From NCBI GenBank assembly GCA_028023455.1, contig JAQFVV010000027.1, forward strand, positions 8,553,845-8,617,844: a stretch of DNA of 64,000 nt, given 5' to 3'. Origin of the DNA: Epiperipatus broadwayi. Its lineage: Eukaryota > Onychophora > Udeonychophora > Euonychophora > Peripatidae. Position 1 is the first letter of the stretch. Every line of letters begins with the position of its first letter. Of the stretch, positions 11,901 through 26,900 are shown piece by piece. Under the pieces are notes generated by a model, which saw nothing but the letters and a program-made list of their open reading frames with translations, made no database searches and had not been told where the DNA came from. A program made the translations under genes and the position numbers.

Positions 11901-14900
11901 AACAACTAACCACATGATTATTATTACTAAGTTGTCTACGTATCAAATATACATTGGGACAAAAACTTGATCTAATGAAGTGTAACATTTATTTTTCTAC
12001 AGTCTAAAACTGGGGTCACTTAAAAAGTACAAAAACAGAAATATCATATAATGTGTGTAAAATTAAAAAGAATTAGTAGAGGTAAATTGAAATGTCGTAA
12101 TATAGGGGATAAAAATCTGCTTAGCAGTAATATAAGATTGACAAAGAAATAGCTGTTGCACTGCTAATATTTCAAGGAACTATAATGAATAAAATGCAAA
12201 AAATAAAAAAAAAATAAGTGGAATGAATAAGAAAGTATATTATATTTTTATAACAGAAACTGATTGGAAATGATAAATTAAACTGCAAAACTACGAAGGC
12301 CCCCCAAAACAGAATTATGTAACTGTTTATGAACTATGGAGAAGTATTAAAAAATAACAACAGCAAGAGCACAAGGCAAAAAACACACAAAAAATGTGAA
12401 ACTATAAACTGGATCAAACATCACATGATCACTATCTCTATACTAGTACCTAATGATGGCCACAAGCCAGAAACTAGTCTGGGGATATTGGATGAGTAGG
12501 CACTAGATAGGGATTTTATGCACAAGTCTTCTGGCATCCATTGATTACTCTGTTTGGCACAGGGTGGCACTACTGTATGGGGAGTTTTGCCTTTGTTTAT
12601 AAACTGGATTTTAAAAAAAATGGAATAAGAAGCTTAGATAACATATGATGAATGCTGGTTTTCTCTCACAAATGTAATTATTAAAGCTGACACTAATTTT
12701 ATAACATTATATAACTACAAATCATTCACATCCCCACAATTTATAAAAAGATAAGTCGTAAAATAAAAATTTGGAAAAGTGGTAGAGTCAAATACCAAAG
12801 TAATACCATACCAGTTCGAGAATTAAAATAGGCGTGTAGTTGCACAACCACTGAAGGAAGTTAAAGTAGACTATATTTTCTTTTTCACCTTGCTTCTTAA
12901 ATAATACATTAGGGTGTAATTTAACATGGTTCTTTTCTCCAAAAATAAATACCAATATAATACACTCAGAATGTTTCATTGTAAAAATGAATGCTGACAT
13001 ACTGAATGAGTTGTGCTTAAAGGACATTTCAATCTAGGTCATTGAGATTTTGGAAAATATTCATTTTTTTGTTCTTTCACTATGACAAAATTTTTACATA
13101 CAACTAAATTTTTAATCTGTGAAATAGATGGTGCTTAATTTAAAAAAAAAAAAAAAGTTTATTACTAAACACAGGTATATGACGGTGTTAAATTTAAAAA
13201 AAAAAAAAAAAAAAAGTTTATTACTAAACACAGGTATATAGAGATATATATGCATGTGAATGTTAAATGAGATGTACGGAGTGAAACAGAATGTATATTT
13301 ATTTGCTTGTTTAAAGTAAGTTTCTAAAATGAATAAGAAATATCAATGCTTGTATGATAGCAGTTCTTAACTTCAGGGACATGACCCAAATTTGATTTGC
13401 TTGCAATTCTCATTAGCCACAACATAATTTTATTTTGACTCAAGGTATGCCAAGCAAACTATACATACTACACACTGCAACCATAAATGAATAAAAACAA
13501 GTTATCTATCTGATTTTTATCCATTTACATTAAAATAACAAGAGTACATGTGCATAATGGAATTTGTTTTCTTTATATTTTCTAAATTGATAAGCTTTTC
13601 CAAAAGATTTCATAAAATTGTGCTATTTTTCTATTTCAATTTAATTAGTAATAGTGACAAAAAGACTTCACATAATTGTTCTCATGTAAACCAACGATTA
13701 ATAATAGTTCTAAAAAGGTAAAAAATAGTTTCAAATTCACATGATCATATTCCAATGGAATGCTATTATTACTGAGCATTAACTATTCAATCTAATATTC
13801 GAAAAAGAAAGTGGTGGTGTTGGATAAATTTCATTTTTTATTAAATGCAATATTAACAAAAAAATTTTGAGAACATCTTTTCATACAAAATTAGATTTAA
13901 AAATCTGGGTCAAGACTCAAAAGAGTTAAGAAAGAAGAAATGCGAGTGTGAGAATAAAAGCTTTTAAAGTGTTAGAAAAGGTTAGGTTAAAAAAATTGCT
14001 TCCATGTTTTTTTTTTTTAAAAAAAATACTGCGCCAAAATAAGATTACTAACATAAAATACCAAAATTGAAGAATTCAAATTAATGAGAGCACTTAATAT
14101 AAAACTCACAAAACAATTACATTTCCAGTAAGTGAAAAGGTGATGTGGGGGCAATTCAAAAAGAAGTAAACCCAAATGAAAAAAAAGCCCCAAATATTTT
14201 GGTCAATTAGAAAAATTAAGAATTTTAATCTCAAAAATCAAAATATTTCTTGACAATTATACCTTCAGACAATAAAATAAGAAAATTCAAAACTGTCACA
14301 GAAAAGAGAAAAATCAAAAGAAGAAAACTGCCAATTAATCATAGTTAAGAAAATAAGTAAAAGTAATCTGAACTTATAATTTTGAAAAGGAAAGCGGTGT
14401 TTAATCAACAACACAAAATAAGTTTATTTTTAAAAAAGAATTTAGCCTAAATTATTCTCTAATATTAGGGTGAGGTAATTTATGCACACAAAGTAATCTG
14501 ATATATTAAAAAAAAATAAAAAAATAACAAAAATGTTAGTATTGATAAAATTGAAAGAAATAACAACAACTGTAATAAAAATTGAAACAAAATTTAAATA
14601 AACTGATTAGAACATCTTGAACTGCAGCTCTCCAGACTTCTGAAATCATAAGCAAAATACCATTAAAAATACTTACGAGTTGGGATCAATCTCAAATACA
14701 TCATAAAGCTTGACAACACGTGGGTGATCCAGAGATTTATGAATGTTATATTCCCTAAGCGCATGTCTTAAAAAGTTAATAAAAAAAAAAATAAGACATA
14801 CATAAATACATACAGAAAAATTAAAAAATAATTTATAACTATTTTCGTCTGAAATATTAGCTTACTTAATATAATTTGCTTTTTTATCGTCTTTCCAATC

Positions 14901-17900
14901 TTTATTTAATTGATGTATTTTACATGCTACATACCGCTGCTCTTTGAGATCAAAACCCTAAAAAAAAATTTAAATAGTGACATATTATATATACAGATTA
15001 ATTTTATATACATTAATTTTATGAATACTTATATTACAGTTTCAAACTATCAATTTGTGAAAAAATGCAGTTATTCCAACACATAACCTTTTAAAATTTT
15101 TTTTAAAAGTTGCATATAAACAAAAATATATTCTTAATATGCTGCTAACTACTGCTCTTATGAATCTTATACTAGATATATTTAATAAGTGGTTGTTCAA
15201 TATTTCATTAAATGGTTTGCAACAAATTGTTGAAGTATATGAAAAAATTCATCCCATACTTTTATTCTTTCATAGTCCAAAAATCTTTAAACTTTTTAAA
15301 TTTAACTCAGTTATAAACATATAAATACAACTTTTCATTTTTTAAAACACGTTTTTATTTGACTAAACTTCATAAAAAATACTAACAATGAAAATGGTAA
15401 TTAAAACTACCATAAGAACTTGGAAAAAAAAAAGTTCTACAATCAAATGCAAATTAAACAAACTTCTAGCATTGTAAATAATCGTCAGTTTTTTTTCATA
15501 TGATGTAAAATGATTACAGAAAAATGACAGATAATCTATTATTGAAGTATCTTTGTTTGCTAATGCTAATAATTTTTTGAATTATCATACTTACTATTTT
15601 TGTTTGTGAACATATTTATATTTTTCAGGAAGACATGTAACAAAAACATTGTAAAAAATATATGTTGTATTTATTATTTATTCAAAGTATCATACTTTGT
15701 AGTTTATTCTGAATATTTAGATTACTGTCTAGTAAGAAATGTTTAGGTTTAATGATCAAAATGATCTTTGGTCATGAAGACGAAGGCTAAACTTTTTGAC
15801 GTATTTTGGAGTTAAACAAACATGACTTGCATGATGCAAACCACAGTAATCAAGAAATACAACAGACTTTCTCTTATTAGTTCTCTCTTTAACTGACCAC
15901 GTTTATGTATTTGCATCATTAGCTTTTTATATTACACTTAAATAAAATGATAGATTTGAACAAGAGACAATAGAATGTGTTAACTGTAGAATAAAACAAA
16001 ACTAAAATAGATACAATGAAAAAAATTAGTAAATCATCTGGGATAAGAGATACTGCTCTTGACTTAGTATTAATAAATACAGTAATAGAAGATTTTATGA
16101 AAAAAAGGTGACCCCCCCCCCCCCAAATAAAAAAGTTTTTTGAAATTAATTTAATTAATCTCTATTAGAAAAATATGATTTGTGAGAGTGAGTCAAGCTA
16201 TTTTTCTTTCTCCTCATACCAGAAGCTAATCCTGCAGATATGGGAAAAAAATATTGATGCTAACAAATAAAGTAGAATGTAATTATCTTCCTCCTTATAC
16301 CAAAAGCTAATTCCACAGATATGGGTAAAATATTGCTGGTAACAAGTAAAGTATAACTGGTTATATTATTGGCTTTTCTTGCTAAATGGTTTAACAATGC
16401 AAGGGCTTATTTTTGATGCAACTCTAAAATTGAGATACTAGAATAAATTGCCAGTAATGGTGAAGATCAAGTTTTATCATTTGGTCATAGTATTTTGTGT
16501 AGGTACTCTTCTCAGATTTCAAGCAGAAAACTCAAGACACATATATACAGCAATGAACATAACTGCTTCCAGAAGATTATTCATTATAACATCCATTCAT
16601 TCTAATTTATATTGAAATCCATGTGTTTACGGGGAATCCATTCCAGCCCATAGCCTAAAGTAAGGTTACCATCCAGCATAAACATTTAAATAGAAATAAT
16701 ATAGATATTAAATTTTAAGTGTAAAAATACACATAGAATTAATCACTATATTAAAATTTTATATATTGCAATATACATGGCAAGTTAGATTTAAGGGAAA
16801 TTAAATTTGAATCTTTGAAAGCATAAAAAAATATATTTTTTTATTTTGAAGAAAGTAGATGTGGTTGTTGTTGATTTAGTCATTCTCACCACTTATAGAT
16901 GTCAGACAGCTTTTCTGTTTTCTAGCTAGAAAATTTTTTTTTTTTTTAACATTTATATAAATTAGACTTCTATGTTTTTGGATCATGGCTAAGACTGTTA
17001 TGTATTTGTAACAAGATTAATAATAAAAAACCCGTATACTGTTTTTCTTTGCTAAAGATGGGAATAAAAAAATAAATTAGTAGCAAACTTTATAGTATGT
17101 AACAAAGATTTCTGATGGTCCAGTCAAAACAAAATTACTTTGAAATATTTTGCACATATGTATACTATGTCAACCAATAGCATTCATTGCAACATTATCT
17201 TAATTTAGTGATAATGTTTGTTATACCATTTATTTGTTAATTATAGAAGCATTCGTTGAAGCATAGCACACTATACATACAAATGTTTATTGTTGCGTAT
17301 GATTTCTACTCAGATTAACAACAACTAACAGCTATTAAGACAGCAATGTCCACTTTTGAGAACTTGCTTTTTGTTATTTTAAATAGCAAAACATTTAGCA
17401 TACTATGATGTCTTTATTTGCAAAATATTATTACATCATTACTAAAGTTGACCAATATAAAAATTTGTGTAACATTCATATATATAAACATTGAAAATAT
17501 AATTGGAATTTACCAGCATAATTAACTAAATAAAACAGGTGATGCAAATTGAAACCACATAATCTAGTAAAAAATAATAGTATTTGTTGAATTTATGTTT
17601 AGCAGAAAGATGGACAACTTCTAACTCAAGCTGATTGATGTAGGAGTAGTGAATTATGTATGTGAGAATTTGAAATGTGACAAATTCATTGAATTTTCAT
17701 CAATAATCAAACATCTCTGGTTCTGTTATTTATATATATTAAAGATTTCTTGGACTTCAAATGTAAACATGAAAAATATAACAAGAATTTATCCATATAA
17801 TAAACCAGATAAAATCTCAGTTAAGATGCAATTCAGTAACTGCTAATTAAAACAGCACAAGCTGAAAACATGTGATTTAGTAATAACAATAGTATTTGTC

Positions 17901-20900
17901 TGATTTATGTAAAGTTAAAAAAAGGCAAACAGTTTCTAGCAAAATACTCAAACTGATATATGAGTATCCAATCATACTAGATACTTTATATAGGTTAGAA
18001 TTTGAAGAAGAATAAGATCATTGGCATAAACTTCTATTCTCATCACATTTATGCTTTTTAGTGTAAGCTTTATTAATCAAGGTAATGACTAGCTAATCAT
18101 GCAAACATGTGGTTTTAGTTTACATTATTTGTAGGTATAATTTAGAAGACAATTCTATAATTCTCTCAAGTTCAAACAACTGCGGAATTTCATTTTCATT
18201 ATAGGAAAGTCACAGAAATGGTAATGGGATGGCGTCAAGGTATAATAATAATATAAAAACACTAACAGACAATAGGTTATCACGAGGAAACACCATTTAT
18301 GTGACTGCCAGGGGTTGACGTCTACAGTTTTTATTAATAGTAATTATAAACTAAAATTTAAAACTAGATTTTTACCTTATGAACTTCACTGAAGCCTCCT
18401 TTTCCTAATAGGCACAACAGAAGATACCTATCATTTAAAGTAGGATGATCCTTAAACCTATAGATCGATTAAAAAAAACAAAAACAACAATATTAACAAA
18501 AATATAAACAGTGCTATATATAGCAAGTTTATGCTATTAATATAAAAAACAGCTATCAAATTTTTTATATTTAAAACAACAAATCTATCTATTCAATTAT
18601 CAAATAATGTAACCATAAAGAAATAGTTAAATAAGGCTTAAGCTATTTTTAACTATAACACTTATAAATATCATGAAAATACAGCATAATAAGAAGGATT
18701 TAAAGTTTTTTCTTTAAATCCATTTGCCAAAACTGCTTATATATCTGCATACACTAATTTCAAAAAAAAACTTTTAATGTCGAAAATAATAAATAATTAC
18801 ATGTAAATTATAAAATAAAGACAAATTAAAAAATTGACTACCTAACACACTCATCTTCCAACAGATTCAATTGGAAGGAAACTCTTAAGTTACCACAATA
18901 ATATCTACCATCACAGATTAAAGTAATGGGTGTTCAGAAAAAATTGGAAGGCAAATATGATACATTTATCTTTCACTGAATTTATCAATTCTGTGCTATC
19001 ACAAAAACCTTTCTTTTAATATAAATAAGAAGTTATAAATATATGTATATAAACTAATTAAATACAGAAGATTAAACAAGAGATTATAATAAATTAATCA
19101 ATACCTATACATACTCTAGCCAAATGGTTTAAACACTCAAAATTAAATATGTCACATTTGGCCACAGGATGTAATGTTAGTAGATGTTGATTAATATAAA
19201 ACCCTCATCGACCTGCTTTATTACTCCCCGGAGATACACTTTCAAATTGAAGCAGGTCTTCAGGCAGTGACATACTCAGACCACCTTGCTCAGATAACTA
19301 ACATACTTCCTGATACGGTGCTATACATTGGGGGAATCAGGTCCTCGAACCCTATGCATGGTAACCCACACAACAGCAACAGAAGCCACAATCTCAGAGT
19401 CCTATATATATTTCCATAAAAAAAACATATCAACTCCGATTGAAGTGGCCTGGTTTGCATTCATTGAAGCCCTGAAATCTCTCATCAGTAACTACATGTG
19501 AAAACTAAAAGGTCCAGTAAGACTACTAAAAGACCTGCAAGAAATAAACACTAAACTCAAGGATATCCCAAGTAACACTCACATCAAAGACATTATAACC
19601 CTAAAACTCCAATATAAAGCATAACAAAAGAAAAACTCATAGAATACCTCTCCATCAAGAAAACAAAACTATACCTTGAATTCCAACATTATTGGACACG
19701 CGGATACATCCGATGGGCACTTGCGACAACAAAAAAGAAAAACACCCCCACCACGATTATATCTAATGGGAAACCATAGATAGGTCAACAAATGATAGCC
19801 AAGAAATTCTTCAAAAAGAGAAAGAACAGCTGCCCACTATTTGGAATGACCCTGAATTTCAACACACCCACATTGTCACAGAAAACATGCTTCTGAACAA
19901 ACTCACAACTTTCCCAGACCGGATCCACCCGTCTCCATGGGATACCTCCTAGCTTTCAGAAACAATTGTGTAGAATATTAAAATATATAGTTATACATTT
20001 TAATACTCTACATGGTTGTTTTTCCAAAAATTACTATATCTCTTTTTCCAGTGAAAACTTTCTATTCAATATATATGTATGTGAAATAATTTAAACTATT
20101 GAAATTGTAAATTAATTACTATAAAGAATATTAAGTTTGTTCTATCAGCAATAATATATTCTACTTTATTCACTAACAAATCATTCATAAGTTTGATAGT
20201 ATACTGGTAAAAAAATAGAATAAAATGTATCAGTAATATATTGATGGGAAAAACAAATTTATACTTAAATATTTACAAAATAGAAAAAAAGAGATTCTCT
20301 GTATCTATAGTTTACAAAGATATCCACAAAGATCTGATAATAGAGTGGAAGACAAGAGAATAAGCTTTACTCATAGACTTACTGGATTTTGATGACAATC
20401 TAAATGGTTTACACTTTTCTAATTCAGTAAAGAATTTCAAAATGATGATTAATTGATAATCGGGCAAACTGAATTAAAAAAGTCAGATAACTTGAAAATT
20501 AAAAATCTGATATTATATCTCAAATAAAGGTAAGACTGGAAGAGATATAAAATTCAGCTAAGTTAAGCTTCTGAACTGCTATAATACCCAAATTATTGTA
20601 TTAATGTGTAGAATTCGTTTTTTGGTGAGTAACTTGTTCAAACACTGGTAAGAGTGAAGTTTCTTTTTTACTTTCGTAGAATAGGTTTTAAAGCAAGCAA
20701 GTTCAAACTATCTGATCAAAAAATATAGGAACTAGCCAATCATTTTCTGAGAGAACCCCCCCCCCCCAATAAACAATAGTTTTTTTTTTTAAATAGAAAA
20801 TTATGAGAAGGATAAAAGTTATTCTAATTAAAAATAAACAGTAATAACTATATGCTATGAAATAATTAATATTTTTTCTGTAATTGAATCAATTATTTCA

Positions 20901-23900
20901 TTTATGGCTTCAGCTGCAAGACACACGATTCTATATGCTAATATATTTTAGTTGTTTAAGAAAGCAATTAATAAATCAGCAAATTACTATGTTATTAGTC
21001 CAAAACATGATCCCATTAAATCAAATTATTCAAGTGTTAAAACATAATTTTTGCTTAAAATATTTAAACATCATTTATAAAGAAATTAAAATATTTTTTT
21101 CTTTTTATAAAGATATATGGAGTCAAAATATCATTTTGCTATTACTAATGTAATATAACAAGCGTGCTAATAGCTCTAAAGAAGCGTTTTCCGATAAATG
21201 CTGCAAGAGAAAGCATTTAAATCTCTACCTAGAATTATCCCTATCCCCCAAATCAGTTTTGAGCTAATGGCTCTCATCAGTGAGGTGCTAGGACATTCAG
21301 ACACCGGATCTAAAATACAAACTCAAGCCCAGCATTTATCGAATACTTAACTATTAAAGTAGAAAAGCTGAAATTTTCAGACATCTATATGTCTTCAAAT
21401 CCAGCTATCAAACTTAAATAGCCATATGGGACTGAACAAAATTCAGATACATCATATATTAATAATAGTCATAGTAATATAACATAGCCAAAGCCTTAAA
21501 AGCCAAACTATAACAATAAGGAAACAAAGTCATACATCACGATTTAATTAGCTTGTATTTACAAATGTAATATAACGAGCGTGCTAATAGCTTTAAACAA
21601 GCCTTTTCCGATAAATACCACAAGAGAAAGCATTAAAAATCTCTAACTTTTATATGTAAAAGTAAGATAGCCTTAAAAAAATAAGATTTCTAAATCAATT
21701 CTTAATATGATTTCGAGTAATTTCCAAATCATATGTAAATTTGTCATCTATGCAACATATGACTTGAGATAGGAAGAAATTTTAAACATCATAATTTTAT
21801 TTTTTACATCACCAGCACTTTATCTTAAATAATGAATACATAATGGACATTAATCTATAAAACTGAAAATTTAACTTTGATGGGAGATTAATGATTGATC
21901 AAAACCTCTCCACTAAAGTCACTATTAAAAAACACTCATGTATGTTTTCTATATAGGCCTAATATCAATAGCTAATGATTGTTTTCCTGCCAATCTAATG
22001 AAGTCTATCATTAATTTTAAAACTCAAATATTAAAAAGAATGTTTGACTAAAATAAAATTTTAATGTAATCTTAAATATTAATCTCAGTGCAATATTCCA
22101 CGTGACAATACTGTATTTAAAAAAATAGTTTTCATATAATTAATAAATTAGATATTTTAATGTTGAGACTCAAACTAAAACTATTTGTATTTAAAAAAAA
22201 AAAAATACATATTTTTTTCAAATTGCTATAATATCAAAATTCAGCAATTTAATATTACAATTATTTAAAACTTAATAAATTAACAAATATATTTTGTGAT
22301 TTATATAATGTATCAAAGTCTGCTACATATAAGTATTTGATAACCATAATTATTGGAATAGTAAAATTAATATATTTGTGCAGCGGTGCATATAAATACA
22401 TTTATATATAGAGAGAGAGCTTATTTAATGTTATATTACATTCAATCTAAAAATACAGAAATACATTTTTACAAGCCGTAAATTTGTGAGATGACAAAAA
22501 AATATGAAAAATTAGCAGCCATTATCAATACCATACCATTATTCTAATTCTAGAAAAAAAAAAAATTTAGAAAAAGACAAAAAAATAGAAAGTTAAAAAA
22601 TAAAGAAAACACTAGCCAGAATTGCTGTGCATGTAATTAAAGATTAATAATGAGATTGAAGAAATATACAATCCCACGATCACATTTAATGCAAAGAAAT
22701 AACAGAATAAAATTGCCAGCAGAGTAGAAAAAAAAATTGGGCGAGAATAGGAGAAAACTAAAAATATAAGTAATCAATTACGAATCAAGGCTGAATGCCT
22801 ATCTGTATACTCATGGGGGAAAAAAAATCCCAGCCTGCTTGAGAAATATTTATTGACTTTCAAGAGGTGGAACTTCATATTTATAGGCATTACACAGGCT
22901 TATGTGCTAACCATAAAATCCTATCATTCTTATTTATTTTAGATGAGTATAAGATATCCAAGCTCAATTAAAATATAACAACTACTTAAACTGCTACACA
23001 TTAGAATGTCTAAATATATCAGCTTTGTAGATTATGCAATGAATGATTTAAAAGCAGTGATAGGGAAGAACAATTCTTTCTTAGGCAAACATGAAAGAAG
23101 TCACCCCTGTCTAATATATATATATCAAATATATATAGCTTAATGTATATAAAATCTAAATGGAAGTAAACTAATTCTCTCACAAGCTATCGTTTGTTTA
23201 TGTATGAGTATTATTTATTTGTTTGGATTTCAATGTAACAAACATCATTAAATCTATTACTTCATTTATTTTGCCATATTTTATATAAATTCAACTCCCT
23301 ATAATTATATCTAAACTCTTAGTATATAAATGATACTTGTATTCAAATATTATAAATACAATTTGTACACCTTATTTCAAAAATTTTATAGCAAATTTAT
23401 TGCATATATATATACACTCACAATTATGTTCATACAAATGTTTTCCACAAGTAAAAAGGTATATAAAATTGAAAAATTAATAGTAAATAAAAATTCAGCA
23501 AAATTTTTAAAATTTTTTTTTCCAAACAGGAGGAAGTTTACATGTGTCTTCGCATTTGTTGACACAATTCGGTCTTTTTAATATTTCAATAGCTTTTCTG
23601 ATCTTACATTGGTGTAGGTTTTCACATCTGGATAGGATACTGGTCTTAGAAAAATCAATATTTTAACCTGAATCCTTAGCATGGATTGAAAGTGCTAATG
23701 ATGACGAATGCTCTTAAACTGCATTAGCATGTTCATCTCTTCTAGCACTGATGCGATGTTTGCTCATACATACATAAGAAGACTCATAAACACCACATGA
23801 AATTTCATAAACTTGAGCCTCAAGAGGGATTAAATCTTTAGGCTTGGTTTGAAATTACTAATTTTTTGATAAGGAGTATATGCTGCTGTCTTTATGTTGT

Positions 23901-26900
23901 AGCGTTTTAGGATATGTCCGATACTGTCTGTGGTTCCTTTTATATAAGGCATACAAACCCTAATAATTGATTCTTCTTTTTGTTTTTATTTTTAGTTTGA
24001 AATAAGGTTTGATATATAATTTTTTTTATTATAAGTATTTGCTAACAATACATTATTTATCTGACGTATTTCTTCTTTTAGATATGATTTATCAGATAGG
24101 TTAATTGCTTTGGTAAATAGTGTTTTGGCTACAGAAAAAAATCTGAGCTGGATGATATAGAAATGAAAATTGGAAGTACATGTCAGTAGTGTAGCTTTTC
24201 TGAAAACTGAGAATGATAAAATTATTTTGTTTCTTGGTGATAAGAATATTAAGAAAGGGAAGTTTCCCATCAGGTTCTATTTCCAATGTAAATGTAATAT
24301 TAGAATGGATGTTAATTAAAAGTGATAAAAATTCTTCCAATTTATTTTTACCATGTTGCCAAATAACAAATATGTCATCTATATATCTCAGCCAAACAAA
24401 ATGTTTCAAAGGTGCTGATTCTAGAGCACAAGTTTCTATATATTCAATAAACAAATCAGCTATTATTCCGAAAATAGGAGAACCCATAGGAATACCAAAT
24501 TTGTTTATAATATTGTCAAGCAAAAATATAGTCAGACAAATTGCATCATTGAGAAATAATATTCAAAGCTTCATCAATTGGAATATTTGTAAATAAAGAA
24601 ACATCAAACTTTCCAATAGGTCTATAACTATTTTTATTAACGCTGTTTACAGCGCCTCTACAATTATATAGTTTTCATTTCCTAATTGAGGGTTGTGTGA
24701 TCAAGTCGAAACGTTGGGGTTTTTAAATTAAAAGCTTACATGGCTGAACGTGCAAAAGCGCCTCTACAATTGTATAGTTTTCATTTCCCAGTTGAAATGT
24801 TGGGAGTTTTTAAATTAAAAGCTTAGGTGGACAAATGCGCAAAATATTTTTTTATACTCACAATTATATATATATACATAATTAGGTACAGTTAGAAACA
24901 TTTACAATTTCAATAAACTGAAAGCAATATTGAAGTACAAAAGTAGATAAACCCTAAGTTTTGAAACAACGTTAATAAGTTATTTATTTGCAATTCTTTT
25001 TTTGAATAATCTTTTAAAATAAATGTACATTATACCAATATGCATCATACAGTACCAGTACTAATCTCAGCATTCCAGTCAAATGTTAAAATAATAATGT
25101 TTTTAATTATAATTTCTGAAATTGTTTACCATCTGAAAATTTCTAATTTTTGACTAAAATAATTTGCAAAAGTTTGTCTATGCATGGAAAGGATTACTGT
25201 GGCATTAAAGTTCATATTCTAATGATTTCTGGTAGTGAAGAAAACACACAGAATATTTGCTTGATCAATTCTATTTGTGTATTGAGCACTTTAATGAAGA
25301 GTTAGTGACAGATACAAGGGCCAGCTCCTCTTATGCTTGTGCATAACTGTTGTTAAAACAGGCAAAACTCACTACATATTTTTTTTGCCACACACAGCAA
25401 GCTAGAGTAATCAAGGGACGCCAGAAGGCCTGTGCATAAAATCCCCATCTAGTGCCTACTCATCCAATATCCCCAGACTAGTTTCTGGCTTATGGCCTTC
25501 GTCAGTGAGGAGCCTTGGATCTGACAGCACTGCATCTAGATCTTAATTTGTCCCTACAAAATATGAATATTTGCATGAAATACATGGATAAAAAAAAAAA
25601 AAAAATTGGATAAAAAAGGACATACTAAATTAATGATGTTTTAAATCTAATTTAGCTCATCATTAATTTAAAAATTCCAAGAACGAAGGACTAAATATTG
25701 CTGTTGCTTTTAAAGAATAAGATAAAAATAAACCATCTCTATCTATTTAGAATTAGTAAGATATTTAAAATGATTCACAATTTAAAACATTTACTGATGA
25801 CGATTTAAAAATTTTGAGCAGTATAGCAAAGTTATACAACATTTTTATTAAATTATCATTACTATTTTACTAATGTAATTTATGCAAAATCTTTAGTGAT
25901 CAAGTTTATAAAAAAAAAAAAAAAAAGATTTTAAAATGATAGTATAAGAACATGAATGAGGTAGATGAATATATTTATAAAGAAAGTGCCCAAATTATTT
26001 TTTTAAAATTAAAATAAAGTTTTTTTTTTTGGAATACTTTTATTTAATTTATAAATTCCGTTTATTTATTTGGTCAAATCTTGTAACCGATTTTTAACAT
26101 ATTTCTGTTGAATGGAATTTCTTCAAAGGTTATTATACGATAATACTATAGTTCAAACTACGATATCAATTTAAAAGTTTTCATGGATGCGCAATGGGTG
26201 GCAGTATATTTTTTAAAATATGTTTTCATTGAATTTCATGATTTAATTCACTAAAAAACATTTGCAGTTAATTAAATATTAATAGTTACAATTGCAAAAT
26301 GACCTAATACTATAAAGTGAAAAATATATTTATAAATTTTTTTTATAAAAAATGCTTTTATTTACATAGTAATTCACTAAAAAACAAAAATGTATTTTTT
26401 TTCTTCAACCACAATTTTGGTTGTTATATATTTAAAGTGTGGCGTGCCCATAAATTGATTATTTCAATCATTATTTCTAAAACTTTAACAATAAATTAAT
26501 TAATTTATGAACACCCATGTTTTCAAGTTAAATGTAGGAACTAAAATCATGGTTAAAGAAAAAAAAATCCCTTTTGGTTTTTAGTGCATCATTATTCATC
26601 AAAACTGTCTTTTATAAAATATTATATATATATTATTTTGTTTGTGTTTTATCATATTTATAAAATTTTTACTTTCTACAATGTGTATTTTAATATTTGA
26701 AGATAAAATGAATTAATTAAAAATTTAATACTTGCATTGATAGTAAAAAAACAACAACAACATCCAACCAAATATTGACAATTTTCAAGAAACCAACAAT
26801 ATCAAATAGACCATTTATGTATTTCTAAGGTCATCACGTTTATTACGTGATCATAATTAAAACACAGAATCTGAACTTTCAGCTGCAAGGTTAAGATATC

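Larger units (their letters stand above)
2989..14676. other. 11.7-kb TLK intron between exons B and A
   Basis: AT-rich intron with many A and T homopolymers. Recognisable contents are a CAT microsatellite (3763-3786), a tRNA-like SINE head (9395-9465), a 211-bp tandem duplication (11520-11934), a hammerhead-bearing short element (12415-12597) and a short A-tract duplication (13137-13240). At 11125-11165 a weak match to the hammerhead element family is visible on the minus strand. From about 3.8 to 9.3 kb I see nothing beyond low-complexity sequence. Confidence 0.8.
14958..18375. other. 3.4-kb TLK intron between exons D and C
   Basis: AT-rich intron without recognisable genes. It holds two direct duplications (16203-16360 and about 17540-17960) and a short run of C at 16113-16124. 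Confidence 0.8.

Noticed and set aside
24213-24596. 127-codon plus-strand frame
   Set aside because: It is antisense to the Penelope-like reverse transcriptase, whose motifs including YIDD are on the minus strand.
24700-24725. GTCGAAACGTTGG as a hammerhead
   Set aside because: The expected CTGATGA appears only as CTAATTGA, stem II pairs weakly and stem I was not found; left as a possible remnant.
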